From: Candidatus Schekmanbacteria bacterium GWA2_38_11
GTDB taxonomy: Bacteria; Schekmanbacteria; GWA2-38-11
Assembly: GCA_001790645.1 (NCBI GenBank)
Contig: MGDB01000029.1
Span: forward strand, 2,299-8,738
DNA length: 6,440 nucleotides
Reading direction: 5' to 3'
Position numbers and translations under genes: made by a program. A model generated the notes under the pieces. The model saw only the letters and a list, made by a program, of their open reading frames with translations, did not search any database and was not told where the DNA came from. Numbering within the stretch: the first letter of the stretch is position 1; every line of letters begins with the position of its first letter. Shown one piece after another: positions 1-5,652 of this stretch.

Positions 1-473
1 TGTCCGGTAACGTCTGATACATAGCAGGCTCTCCAATTGGCTGTACCGCCAAAGTCTCTTGCTGTTATTAACCCTTCAGATTCGGGTAAATCTTCAACTT
101 CTCTTCCGTCAGTAAGTTTTTTCTTTCCCGCAACAACACGGTTCCACGGACATCCCCAGTAGGAGAGTTGTCTTACTGCAACAGGTGCAAGGTTTGCAAA
201 AAGCCTTGCTACATCCTGTTCGCAGCCCCAGTCAGAACCTTTTACAGTATCTAAAAAATGAACGTCAGGGTTATCCCCTTTCCCCTTTGCTACGTTCCCG
301 AGAGAAGCCTGCATGCCTCCCTGGGCAGCAGTGCTGTGTGATCTTCTCGGAGGCACAAGACTCAAGATAGTTACATCGCATCCGTTGGACACTGCTTCTA
401 TGGCAGTCCTTTCGCCTGCAAGCCCGGCTCCTATAACAAGCACATCAGTAATATACGGATTTATACTTCCCAT
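1..473 (-). CDS. frdA: Fumarate reductase / succinate dehydrogenase flavoprotein subunit, partial (N-terminal 157 residues)
   Basis: Catalytic FAD subunit of complex II, which interconverts fumarate and succinate on the membrane face where FrdB and FrdC dock. Only the N-terminal 157 residues are present; the family is usually about 570-640 residues and the gene runs off the left edge. Seen: a dinucleotide-binding Rossmann start (VLVIGAGLAGERTAIEA, about residues 11-27), then SHSTAAQGG, in which His46 is the residue that covalently carries FAD in this family, and near the edge the conserved GGTANWRACY (about 142-151). The wording (GDNPDVHFLDTVKGSDW, SYWGCPW) resembles the Wolinella-type fumarate reductase rather than the E. 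coli type, by memory. The ATG overlaps the frdC stop codon by one base (TAATG), and a GGGAGGGG ribosome site lies at 488-481 inside frdC, so translation is probably coupled. The sequence does not show whether the enzyme runs mainly as fumarate reductase or succinate dehydrogenase. Confidence 0.95.
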   Translation of the reverse strand, partial: MGSINPYITDVLVIGAGLAGERTAIEAVSNGCDVTILSLVPPRRSHSTAAQGGMQASLGNVAKGKGDNPDVHFLDTVKGSDWGCEQDVARLFANLAPVAVRQLSYWGCPWNRVVAGKKKLTDGREVEDLPESEGLITARDFGGTANWRACYVSDVTG

Positions 474-1132
474 TATTGTACCCCTCCCGTTCCTGAAATA
501 ACTGCATATCCCTTAATAGTAAACAGAGCGATTATACCCAAAGTTATAATACAGATTGTTATGGCATCCAAAACCCATGACACTTTTTTTCTTTCGATCC
601 ATCCCCATTTGACTGCTTCGCGATAGAGTCCTACTCCGGCATGGTATTCGCCACAGAGAAGAAGCATTATATAAAAGATAAAATAAGGTGATTGAACTAC
701 TCTCTCGGAACTGATGGGAATATTGATGTCCCATCTCGATACAACAGTCCAGATATGTGCAGCAGCTAAGATTCCAATTGCTACTCCGGTAACACATTGG
801 AAAAGCCATGTCCATGTATCATAATGGTTAAGAAGCCTTGAATGCCTCCAGACGATTTTCATATCTGAAAGTCGGTTTGGAAGCCTTCTCCCTGCCAGAA
901 CCATGTGTGCAAGTATAAGAATGATTACCATGGGAATGCCGATCTGAGAAAGGAGATATTTTTCTAAAAATACAGGCACGTTGTTAAAAATATCAGGGCC
1001 TATTATCACTGTAGCGACAAAAAGCATGTGGACCCAGAGGAACCCGACAAGAGAAAGACCGCTGATAAGTTCAGCCATGTCTGTGATCAGAACGGATTTA
1101 TTACTTTTAGTTAATGCATCTTGAAGTAACAC
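473..1132 (-). CDS. frdC: Dihaem cytochrome b membrane subunit of fumarate reductase / succinate:menaquinone oxidoreductase
   Basis: Membrane anchor of complex II that carries two haems b and exchanges electrons with menaquinone. It has 219 residues with five hydrophobic segments (about 22-45, 59-82, 107-131, 149-170, 184-212), as in the single-polypeptide dihaem anchors; the Wolinella protein is somewhat longer at 256. The four haem histidines are present: His35 (LWVHMLF), His76 (ILAHMVLAGRRLP), His126 (AAAHIW) and His164 (GEYHAGVGLYREAVKWGW). Aligned by memory to Wolinella succinogenes FrdC, Glu57 matches the quinol-site Glu66 and Glu162 matches Glu180 of the E-pathway. The start is GTG; a strong AGGAGG eight bases upstream supports it over the in-frame ATG at residue 19. 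It is followed directly by frdA with a one-base overlap. The gene order C-A (B expected next) is the Wolinella/Geobacter-type order. A candidate promoter lies about 90 bases upstream. Confidence 0.93.
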   Translation of the reverse strand: MLLQDALTKSNKSVLITDMAELISGLSLVGFLWVHMLFVATVIIGPDIFNNVPVFLEKYLLSQIGIPMVIILILAHMVLAGRRLPNRLSDMKIVWRHSRLLNHYDTWTWLFQCVTGVAIGILAAAHIWTVVSRWDINIPISSERVVQSPYFIFYIMLLLCGEYHAGVGLYREAVKWGWIERKKVSWVLDAITICIITLGIIALFTIKGYAVISGTGGVQ

Positions 1133-1140
1133 TCCCCTAC

Positions 1141-1146
1141 CCTCCT
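1141..1146 (-). promoter_or_regulatory. Ribosome binding site of frdC (decides a GTG start)
   Basis: On the minus strand this reads AGGAGG, a full anti-Shine-Dalgarno match, eight bases before the GTG at 1132-1130, with a further GGGGA between them. The first in-frame ATG lies 18 codons inside the gene and has no comparable site, so GTG is chosen. Confidence 0.8.
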
Positions 1147-1188
1147 GCGCTAAAATTTAAAATAAGAAAAGTTTTTTCAACTTTCGTT

Positions 1189-1201
1189 AAACTTTAAGTT
1201 T
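1189..1201. promoter_or_regulatory. Small perfect palindrome in the predicted frdC leader (possible operator)
   Basis: The bases AAACTT-T-AAGTTT form perfect six-base arms around one central base. If the candidate promoter just upstream is right, the palindrome would sit about 11-23 bases inside the transcript, a position where a repressor could act. In an AT-rich spacer such a palindrome can arise by chance, so this is only a candidate site. Confidence 0.25.
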
Positions 1202-1218
1202 GTTAAAAAATTGCTCTC

Positions 1219-1246
1219 TTAATATTCCAAAGTTCTAAAAAGTCAA
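1219..1246 (-). promoter_or_regulatory. Candidate sigma70-type promoter for frdC-frdA
   Basis: On the minus strand TTGACT (1246-1241, five of six consensus bases) is followed after 16 bases by TATTAA (1224-1219, four of six). The start point would fall near 1212, giving a leader of about 80 bases before the frdC GTG. Spacing and position fit, but in AT-rich DNA such matches are common, and an anaerobic respiratory operon may also use other factors. Confidence 0.4.
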
Positions 1247-1314
1247 GAAATTTTTATGATTTTTTAAAGATTTTTATTTAAATATAAAATGTGGGAGATA
1301 GTGAATATTATTTT

Positions 1315-1335
1315 GGTCAGGCAAGATGCCTGACC
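1315..1335 (+). repeat. Short palindromic element, 9-bp perfect stem, terminator-like on the plus strand
   Basis: GGTCAGGCA and TGCCTGACC pair perfectly around the three-base loop AGA. On the plus strand the stem is followed by TATTTTTCTTT, the layout of a rho-independent terminator; on the minus strand, the direction of every gene here, it is followed by AAAATAATATT and would not terminate classically. No plus-strand gene precedes it, so it is better read as a dispersed palindromic repeat or an antisense terminator. Elements with a GCCTG/CAGGC arm like this recur in many environmental genomes, by memory. Confidence 0.6.
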
Positions 1336-1413
1336 TATTTTTCTTTGTTGTTATGCGAAGTCATTTTATTAATAAATAGCTGGGGAATCTTGCCACGGAT
1401 TTGTCAAATGAAC

Positions 1414-1437
1414 TACCTCGCAGCAAGCTGTGAGGTA
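1414..1437. repeat. Short palindromic repeat (TACCTCGCAGC / GCTGTGAGGTA)
   Basis: Two 11-base arms pair over their full length except for one G-T wobble, with only AA between them, so in RNA the innermost pairs would open to form the loop. There is no T-run on either side, so it is not a classical terminator. The sequence family (steps such as CCTCGCAGC-AA-GCTG and a flanking GTTCATTTGA on the minus strand) resembles dispersed palindromes I recall from uncultured bacteria. A genome-wide copy count would settle this. Confidence 0.55.
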
Positions 1438-1470
1438 TCAATTTTCTGAACAGTTCAGGAAGAGATCTGT

Positions 1471-1553
1471 CATTCCGGGCTTGACCCGGAATCCGGTCTC
1501 TTTATTCTCTGGACTCCCGCTTTCGCCTGCCTGCTGGTAGGCAGGCGGGAATT
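1471..1553. repeat. Dispersed palindromic repeat (ATTCCGGG-CTTGA-CCCGGAAT type) with a second hairpin
   Basis: The left half (1472-1492) is a perfect 8-bp stem, ATTCCGGG and CCCGGAAT, with loop CTTGA. It leads into an imperfect outer pairing, GGAATCCGG (1488-1496) with CTGGACTCC (about 1509-1517). The right half is CCCGCTTTCG...CGGGAATT. This is the widespread repeat family whose usual full form begins GTCATTCCGGGCTTGACCC and ends CGCTTTCGCGGGAATGAC (recognised from memory). The left boundary TGTCATTCC is intact, while the right end has decayed to GGGAATTAAGG. Spurious reading frames through it give the familiar QAKAGVQ-like peptide. The right hairpin is interrupted by another palindrome (next entry). 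Confidence 0.7.
1526..1545. repeat. 20-base palindrome nested inside the loop of the preceding repeat
   Basis: CCTGCCT and AGGCAGG are perfect inverted arms around GCTGGT; pairing extends two more bases into the flanks (1524-1532 with 1539-1547). If exactly these 20 bases are removed, the flanks join as CCCGCTTTCG-CGGGAATT, which restores the usual uninterrupted hairpin of the host repeat. This looks like one palindromic element having entered the loop of another. The alternative is a recombination or slippage product. Confidence 0.55.
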
Positions 1554-1576
1554 AAGGCAGATAATGTTATTTTTTA

Positions 1577-1597
1577 CCCCGATGCAAAGCATCGAGG
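1577..1597. repeat. Short palindrome (CGATGC / GCATCG)
   Basis: Six perfect pairs (1580-1585 with 1589-1594) around the loop AAA, then one mismatch and two further G-C pairs (CC at 1577-1578 with GG at 1596-1597). No T-run follows on either strand, so it is a poor intrinsic terminator although it lies about 100 bases downstream of the peptidase stop. The motif CCTCGATGC-TTT-GCATCGGGG (minus strand) looks like another dispersed palindrome family, by memory. Confidence 0.45.
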
Positions 1598-1696
1598 AAT
1601 TCTTTCTATTAAAAATGATCTTGAAGCCTACAGCTATTCTAAAAGTTAACTGCGACATAGTTTACAAGGAAAAAGGAATTTTTCTTTTGAATATAC

Positions 1697-2632
1697 TCAA
1701 TCGAAGAAAAACTTCATTGGATTGGTAGGAACGTTTCTGTGTCTTACCTCGAAATGGAGATGGGTTCCTGTGCTTCTTCCTGTTGAGCCAACATAACCAA
1801 TTGTCTCACCCTTTTTTACTCTCTCACCAACTTTTACATTATTTGAAATATTATGGGCATATCTTGTCAGGTAGTTGTTTCCATGGTCTATAATAATCAT
1901 TCTACCGTAACCGTTCCCGTCCCAGCCAGAAAACACTACTTTACCATCTGCGGCTGCTTTTATCAGTGTCCACTGGTCGGCAGAAATATCAATTCCTTCG
2001 TGAAATACTTCCTCACCTGTAAGGGGATCAGACCTTCTCCCAAATCCTGAATTGATGCTTCCAATCACAGGCCATATCGGAGTAAGGAAGGAAGGATAGC
2101 CTCTCTTTCCTTTAATAATCTCAAGGATTGTTGAAAACCTGTCTTCCTTTTCCAGAGCTTCATTCCAGAGTTTCTCCACATCATCGTGATAAAATCTATC
2201 TTCCTGCTTAACAGACAGCGACACTAAAGATGGATCTTTTAAAATACTTATAATTGGTATAACAGGACCTCCGAGACCTCCAACTCCGGCAGTTTCTTTA
2301 CCGCTTGTTGTTCCTTCAATATGAAAAGTTTCTTTTATCTTTTTTTCTAAAACTTTAAGCTGGTCTAACTTTGATTCCAATTTTCCTACTTCTTCTTTAT
2401 ATTTACGATTCTCAAGTCCTAAAAATTTTGTTCTTTTCTTAAGTACCTTAATTTCCATATTGCTGCTTCTTTCCTGAAAATGAATACCATAAAGAAAAAG
2501 AGAAATAGATAATACTGCGGTTATTGTTATTGCTGCAAATATGGATAAAGTTAAAAACCTTTTTGAAAGGTATAGTCTTCTTACCTTTCCTTCAGGGTGT
2601 TCAAACATAACCCTATAAAATTTTCTTCTCAC
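1697..2632 (-). CDS. Membrane-anchored M23 (LytM-type) peptidoglycan endopeptidase
   Basis: Zinc metallopeptidase predicted to cut peptide cross-links in peptidoglycan from the outer face of the inner membrane. Its 311 residues comprise a short basic cytoplasmic tail (1-25), one transmembrane segment (about 27-50), a lysine- and glutamate-rich coiled coil (about 57-103), a linker, and a C-terminal M23 domain (about 188-305). The zinc site is intact: HEGID gives His211 and Asp215, and HLHFEVR gives His291 and His293 in the HxH motif; the conserved active-site His260 (RYAHN) is also present. With all ligands present it should be an active enzyme rather than an EnvC/NlpD-like degenerate activator, although it could still act in division or elongation. 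The start is GTG, supported by AAGGAG nine bases upstream; an in-frame ATG at residue 9 is the alternative. It probably has its own promoter and no partner gene adjacent. The exact cellular role cannot be read from sequence. Confidence 0.88.
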   Translation of the reverse strand: MRRKFYRVMFEHPEGKVRRLYLSKRFLTLSIFAAITITAVLSISLFLYGIHFQERSSNMEIKVLKKRTKFLGLENRKYKEEVGKLESKLDQLKVLEKKIKETFHIEGTTSGKETAGVGGLGGPVIPIISILKDPSLVSLSVKQEDRFYHDDVEKLWNEALEKEDRFSTILEIIKGKRGYPSFLTPIWPVIGSINSGFGRRSDPLTGEEVFHEGIDISADQWTLIKAAADGKVVFSGWDGNGYGRMIIIDHGNNYLTRYAHNISNNVKVGERVKKGETIGYVGSTGRSTGTHLHFEVRHRNVPTNPMKFFFD

Positions 2633-2641
2633 CTAAAGTTT

Positions 2642-2647
2642 CTCCTT
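2642..2647 (-). promoter_or_regulatory. Ribosome binding site of the M23 gene (decides a GTG start)
   Basis: The minus strand reads AAAAGGAGA, with AAGGAG nine bases before the GTG at 2632-2630. This supports GTG over the ATG eight codons inside the gene, and the basic tail before the membrane segment is then complete. Confidence 0.7.
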
Positions 2648-2711
2648 TTAAGCTTTTTATTTTCTTGTCAAAGTAGGAGGGAATTTTTGAGTATCACTAA
2701 GATGCATCTTC

Positions 2712-2740
2712 AATATTTCAAAAAGGAAACCTTTTGTCAA
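2712..2740 (-). promoter_or_regulatory. Candidate sigma70-type promoter for the M23 gene
   Basis: On the minus strand a perfect TTGACA (2740-2735) is followed after 17 bases by AATATT (2717-2712, four of six consensus bases). The start point would be near 2705, about 73 bases before the GTG. The spacer itself holds a small AAAAGG-AAA-CCTTTT hairpin. A second TTGACA at 2671-2666 has no usable -10 and lies too close to the ribosome site. Confidence 0.45.
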
Positions 2741-2781
2741 TATTTTTTTGAGGCCTCTTGAAAAATAAAAGAAAGGCTTCT

Positions 2782-2815
2782 GATTACACAGATTTGAAAA
2801 AGATTACACAGATTT
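2782..2815. repeat. Two tandem copies of GATTACACAGATTT, period 20
   Basis: The 14-base word GATTACACAGATTT occurs at 2782-2795 and again at 2802-2815, joined by GAAAAA. It resembles the degenerate AATCTGTGTAATC-type dispersed repeat that I recall from many unrelated environmental and Bacteroidota genomes. It sits in the spacer between the TPR gene and the M23 gene. Two units are too few for a CRISPR and no hairpin is formed. Confidence 0.6.
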
Positions 2816-2910
2816 TTGCACTTTTCATTTTGCACTACTTAGCCTTAACCCACCAACTGAACCGTCGTCTTAACCTTTACCTAACAACCCGGCCTTTAGA
2901 ATCAGAATTG

Positions 2911-4776
2911 TTAATAAATTTTACTTTTTATTTCCTTAATTTTATTCTCTGCGTCTTTATGTACTGGGTCAGCTGAGAGGACTTCATTATAAAGCTTTAA
3001 AGCATCTTGAAAATTTCTTAATTTTTCAAGTGCACTCCCCTTTGAAAATTTAAGAGGAACGTAGTCCCGGGCTTCATACTCTGATCTCTTTAACCCTTTT
3101 TCTAATTCCCACAGGGCCTCATGGTATAAACCCATTTTAATAAAACAATTACCCAATAAATTGCAGCAATCCAAAAATTTCTTGTCACGAGCTTTTAGTA
3201 AAGCAGGGTCTTTTAAAGTCTTATGAAATTCCTTTATAGCATCTTCAAATAACTCCATCTCCATATATGCAAGCCCTAAATTGTAGTGGGTATTATAGTC
3301 CTCTGAAGAAATCTCTTTATCAATAGCTTTTTTAAATTGATCAAAAACCTCCTCTAAAAGTTCATCCCCTCCCAAATAATCTACCCGTTCTTCACTGTCC
3401 TTTTCACCAATAAGCCCTAAATCCTCTTTTAATGATTCCCCGAGATCGAAAAAATCTCCTCCTTCTTCCTTTTCATCTTTTGCCCGAAACTTTGACTTAA
3501 ATTCATGAACTTTTTCTTCTTTTACAGATATCTCATTTTCTTCCTCAAGATGTTCCAACTGCTCAAGAGCCTCTTTAACTAATCCTTTTTCCAGCATTTC
3601 CCCTACTTCCTCTAATCCTTTTTCACTTAAATCTTCTCCCTCGGTTTTCACATGTTGTGGTTCTGTTTTTACTTCAGTCTTCTCTTCCTGAATTTCTATA
3701 ACTTCTAATTTAGTCTCCTCTATCTTTGGCATACTCCGTAAAAACTCATCCAACCTCTCGTTTTCTCCAAGTGTTTTCAGGACAAGTATCAACTTTTCTC
3801 TAAATTCTGAATCAAAAATAACTCTATCTTTTATCTCATCCAGCAAGATTAAAGCTTCTTTAAATTTTTTCCTCTTTATAAAATCATCAATGACCTTCTT
3901 AAACTCAATGTTTGCCTTATCGACAACCCCTTTTTCAAGGTACAAGTTAGCTAACTTCTCTCTTATTGTTGTCAGCGATGGATCAAGGTTCAGAATTTTT
4001 TCAAAGGCATCTATCGTTTTATTATCAAGTCCTGCCCTGTAGAAGGATTTTGCTAATAGCATTAAACTGTCCAAATCATTTGGATTAATGCTGAGTGATT
4101 TTTCAATAAGGGTTATGGCTTTACCTACTTCTCCTTCGCTGAAATAGCATTTTCCCAGCCACTTATACCCTGTAAAGCAGACGGGGTTCTGCTCAGTTGC
4201 TTTCTCAAAAAATGCAGCAGCCTCTTTCATCCCATTCTTCCTGAAATACTCTACCCCTATTGTTAAATACTCAACAGAAGCCTCAATATTCATTCCTTCA
4301 TCTACACACATCTGGGCTAACTTTGTGAGCATGGTGATATTTTCTGGTTCAAGATCACAAAGCTTCCTGAAAAATTCAATTACTTTCCTGTTATTCTTCA
4401 ACCCCAGGTAATAATCTATCGCCCATTGGTAGTTTGACCTTGCCTCAGCAGGAAGTTTTAGATCCAGATAAAGCTCAGCCATTTTTTCATAAGGATCTGG
4501 TAGTTTTGGATCTAACCTTGATACTTTTTTATAGAGCGCTACTGCCTTGAGGAAAAAACCCTTCTCCCGAAGTTTTTCAGCTACAAGCATATATTCCTTG
4601 ATGGCTTCCTGAATTCTATTTTTCCTTGTAAAAAGATCACCTAAGACATTATGGATCTGCAGGTCTTCAGGATCTAATTTGAGTGCACCCTGGTACTCGT
4701 AGATTGACTGATCGATGTCACCTTTTTGCAAAGCTTTCTGGGCAAGGTTTATCAGAATATTTTTTTCTTTAAGCAT
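2911..4776 (-). CDS. Large cytoplasmic TPR protein with acidic linker between two repeat blocks
   Basis: A 621-residue protein built of tetratricopeptide repeats, helical hairpins that bind protein partners; the partner is unknown. There is no signal peptide or membrane segment, so it is probably cytoplasmic. The N-terminal block (about 8-320) has repeat units near 8-37, 95-124, 203-234, 238-269 and 271-299, several showing the A/G...A...P pattern (ALKLDPED, SLSINPND, ILNLDPSL). A low-complexity acidic linker (about 350-470) follows, then a C-terminal block with repeats near 496-526, 536-565 and 575-606. Inside the linker is a compact motif, DFFDLGESLKEDL (441-453), then DELLEEVFDQFKKAIDKEI leading into the C-terminal block. 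By memory, the same arrangement occurs in TPR proteins of Desulfobacterota and relatives. The ATG lies 18 bases after the lipM stop with no visible ribosome site (AATAAAAAAATCTT precedes it) and an in-frame stop just upstream, so translation may depend on coupling. No function is assigned. Confidence 0.88.
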   Translation of the reverse strand: MLKEKNILINLAQKALQKGDIDQSIYEYQGALKLDPEDLQIHNVLGDLFTRKNRIQEAIKEYMLVAEKLREKGFFLKAVALYKKVSRLDPKLPDPYEKMAELYLDLKLPAEARSNYQWAIDYYLGLKNNRKVIEFFRKLCDLEPENITMLTKLAQMCVDEGMNIEASVEYLTIGVEYFRKNGMKEAAAFFEKATEQNPVCFTGYKWLGKCYFSEGEVGKAITLIEKSLSINPNDLDSLMLLAKSFYRAGLDNKTIDAFEKILNLDPSLTTIREKLANLYLEKGVVDKANIEFKKVIDDFIKRKKFKEALILLDEIKDRVIFDSEFREKLILVLKTLGENERLDEFLRSMPKIEETKLEVIEIQEEKTEVKTEPQHVKTEGEDLSEKGLEEVGEMLEKGLVKEALEQLEHLEEENEISVKEEKVHEFKSKFRAKDEKEEGGDFFDLGESLKEDLGLIGEKDSEERVDYLGGDELLEEVFDQFKKAIDKEISSEDYNTHYNLGLAYMEMELFEDAIKEFHKTLKDPALLKARDKKFLDCCNLLGNCFIKMGLYHEALWELEKGLKRSEYEARDYVPLKFSKGSALEKLRNFQDALKLYNEVLSADPVHKDAENKIKEIKSKIY

Positions 4777-4794
4777 AAGATTTTTTTATTAATG

Positions 4795-5613
4795 TCACTT
4801 AATCTCATTCCATTCCCTGCTTGAATATTTCTCGCAGGAAAGTCTCTCTGCAGAAGATAATTCTTCATCAGAAAGAGGAGCGCAAGTAAATTTTATTCCA
4901 AATAAATTTGCAAAACCCTCAACAATTGCTTCCTTTATTTTACCGGTATCAGGTGCTGATTCCAGATTCTCCTCAAGGCTTGTAATTTTTTCCCGGATTT
5001 TAGAAACTCCTTGGCCGCTTCCATCCTCGTTTTGCGAAAATATTTTTGATAATTTTTCGTAATCCACTTTAACCAGAATTGCCCCATGCTGAAGAAGCGC
5101 ACCTGTTGTTCTTCTTTGGGCAGAACCGACAAGCTTTTTCCCGTTTATGAGAATCTCATAACTGCTTATATTGCAAAAACAATTATATGCTTTATCCTTA
5201 TTTTTTGCCTCATCAGGGTTTAATGAATGTGCTTTAATCCCTAATTTTTTCAGGCCTTCCTTTAACCCCAATGATACCATTTCGTAAAGGTTTTTTGTCT
5301 TTGGAGTTTCCAGATAATCTTCAGGAACTGCTACGCTGTAAGTCAGGTCTCCATCGTGCAGTACTGTCTGACCACCGGTTATTCTGCGTACAACATCTAT
5401 CCCCAGGGCCTTACAGTTGTTTATGCTGAACCCCTCGCCATATTTCTGTGCATAGCCGAGCGACAATCCGGAAGGCTTCCACTGATAAAAACGCATTACA
5501 GGATATTTCGACAGGCCATTTTTACATGACATCATCAGCACTTCGTCTATGGCCATGTTAAGGTAGGCACCGGAAAAACCTGTATCTATGAGTCTCCAGG
5601 TATTGGCTGGCAT
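4795..5613 (-). CDS. lipM: LipM-type octanoyl/lipoyl transferase (lipoate-protein ligase family)
   Basis: Predicted to attach an octanoyl or lipoyl group to carrier domains such as GcvH. Its 272 residues match the length of Bacillus LipM (about 278) and it lacks the extra C-terminal domain of full LplA. Seen in order: WRLIDTG (6-12) with NMAIDE (19-24), MRFYQWKPSGLSLGYAQ (40-56), the ligand-binding RRITGGQTVLHD (76-87) with LTYSV, then CFCNISSYE (145-153), KKLVGSAQRR (159-168) containing the conserved lysine, and LQHGAI. Aligned by memory to LipM, Cys145 takes the place of the acyl-thioester Cys150, and a second Cys147 lies two residues on. The C-terminal EKYSSREWN also matches that family. 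The neighbour gcvPB supports action on the glycine cleavage H protein. A lipoate ligase (LplA-like) or LipL-like amidotransferase remains possible; the cysteine favours transfer over ligation. The start ATG has only a weak GAG ribosome site, but the family begins at this point. Confidence 0.75.
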   Translation of the reverse strand: MPANTWRLIDTGFSGAYLNMAIDEVLMMSCKNGLSKYPVMRFYQWKPSGLSLGYAQKYGEGFSINNCKALGIDVVRRITGGQTVLHDGDLTYSVAVPEDYLETPKTKNLYEMVSLGLKEGLKKLGIKAHSLNPDEAKNKDKAYNCFCNISSYEILINGKKLVGSAQRRTTGALLQHGAILVKVDYEKLSKIFSQNEDGSGQGVSKIREKITSLEENLESAPDTGKIKEAIVEGFANLFGIKFTCAPLSDEELSSAERLSCEKYSSREWNEIK

Positions 5614-5652
5614 ATATTCTGCTCATTTGTTATGTTTGGTTTGCGTTTGTCG

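Larger units (their letters stand above)
1133..1696. other. Gene-free spacer between the M23 peptidase gene and frdC
   Basis: No credible gene is seen in these 564 bases on either strand. From the frdC side it holds the frdC ribosome site, a 13-base palindrome, a candidate promoter, an AT-rich stretch to about 1314, then four short palindromic repeats between 1315 and 1597 (listed separately). Bases 1601-1696 hold nothing I can name beyond an AT-only hairpin just after the peptidase stop. A 62-codon minus-strand frame through the repeats (1470-1658) is repeat-derived and not a gene. Confidence 0.7.

Noticed and set aside
185..501. Two overlapping plus-strand frames opposite frdA
   Set aside because: They lie fully antisense to frdA, whose FAD-binding motifs are unmistakable; their proteins show no domain and no ribosome site.
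513..815. Minus-strand frame within frdC, rich in Ser, Tyr and Cys
   Set aside because: It is a shifted frame of frdC; the frdC frame carries five membrane helices and all haem ligands.
1402..1407. TTGACA on the minus strand inside the repeat cluster
   Set aside because: The only TAT-like box is about 23 bases away, too far for a sigma70 promoter.
1315..1597. CRISPR array
   Set aside because: The palindromes differ in sequence and are not evenly spaced; there are no repeated units with unique spacers and no cas gene.
1470..1658. 62-codon minus-strand frame in the frdC upstream spacer
   Set aside because: Most of it is read through the palindromic repeats and gives the known spurious QAKAGVQ-type peptide; there is no ribosome site.
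1667..1686. Hairpin just after the M23 stop (GAAAAA-GGAA-TTTTTC) as a terminator
   Set aside because: The stem is almost entirely A-T and no clean T-run follows it on the gene strand; too weak to call.
1853..2050. Plus-strand frame opposite the M23 domain
   Set aside because: Antisense shadow of the zinc-site region; composition is unlike a protein.
2666..2671. Second TTGACA upstream of the M23 gene
   Set aside because: No -10 at proper spacing, and the start point would fall in the ribosome binding site.
2882..2913. TAACAA/TTGTTA inverted pair at the TPR stop
   Set aside because: Only six A-T-rich pairs with a 20-base loop and no T-run; probably chance.
2758..2976. 72-codon plus-strand frame with a hydrophobic end
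   Set aside because: It runs through the tandem repeat and into the 3' end of the TPR gene on the other strand, starts at TTG without a ribosome site, and its hydrophobic part is the antisense of a lysine-rich tail.
4935..5132. Minus-strand frame inside lipM
   Set aside because: Shifted frame of lipM with no motif of its own.
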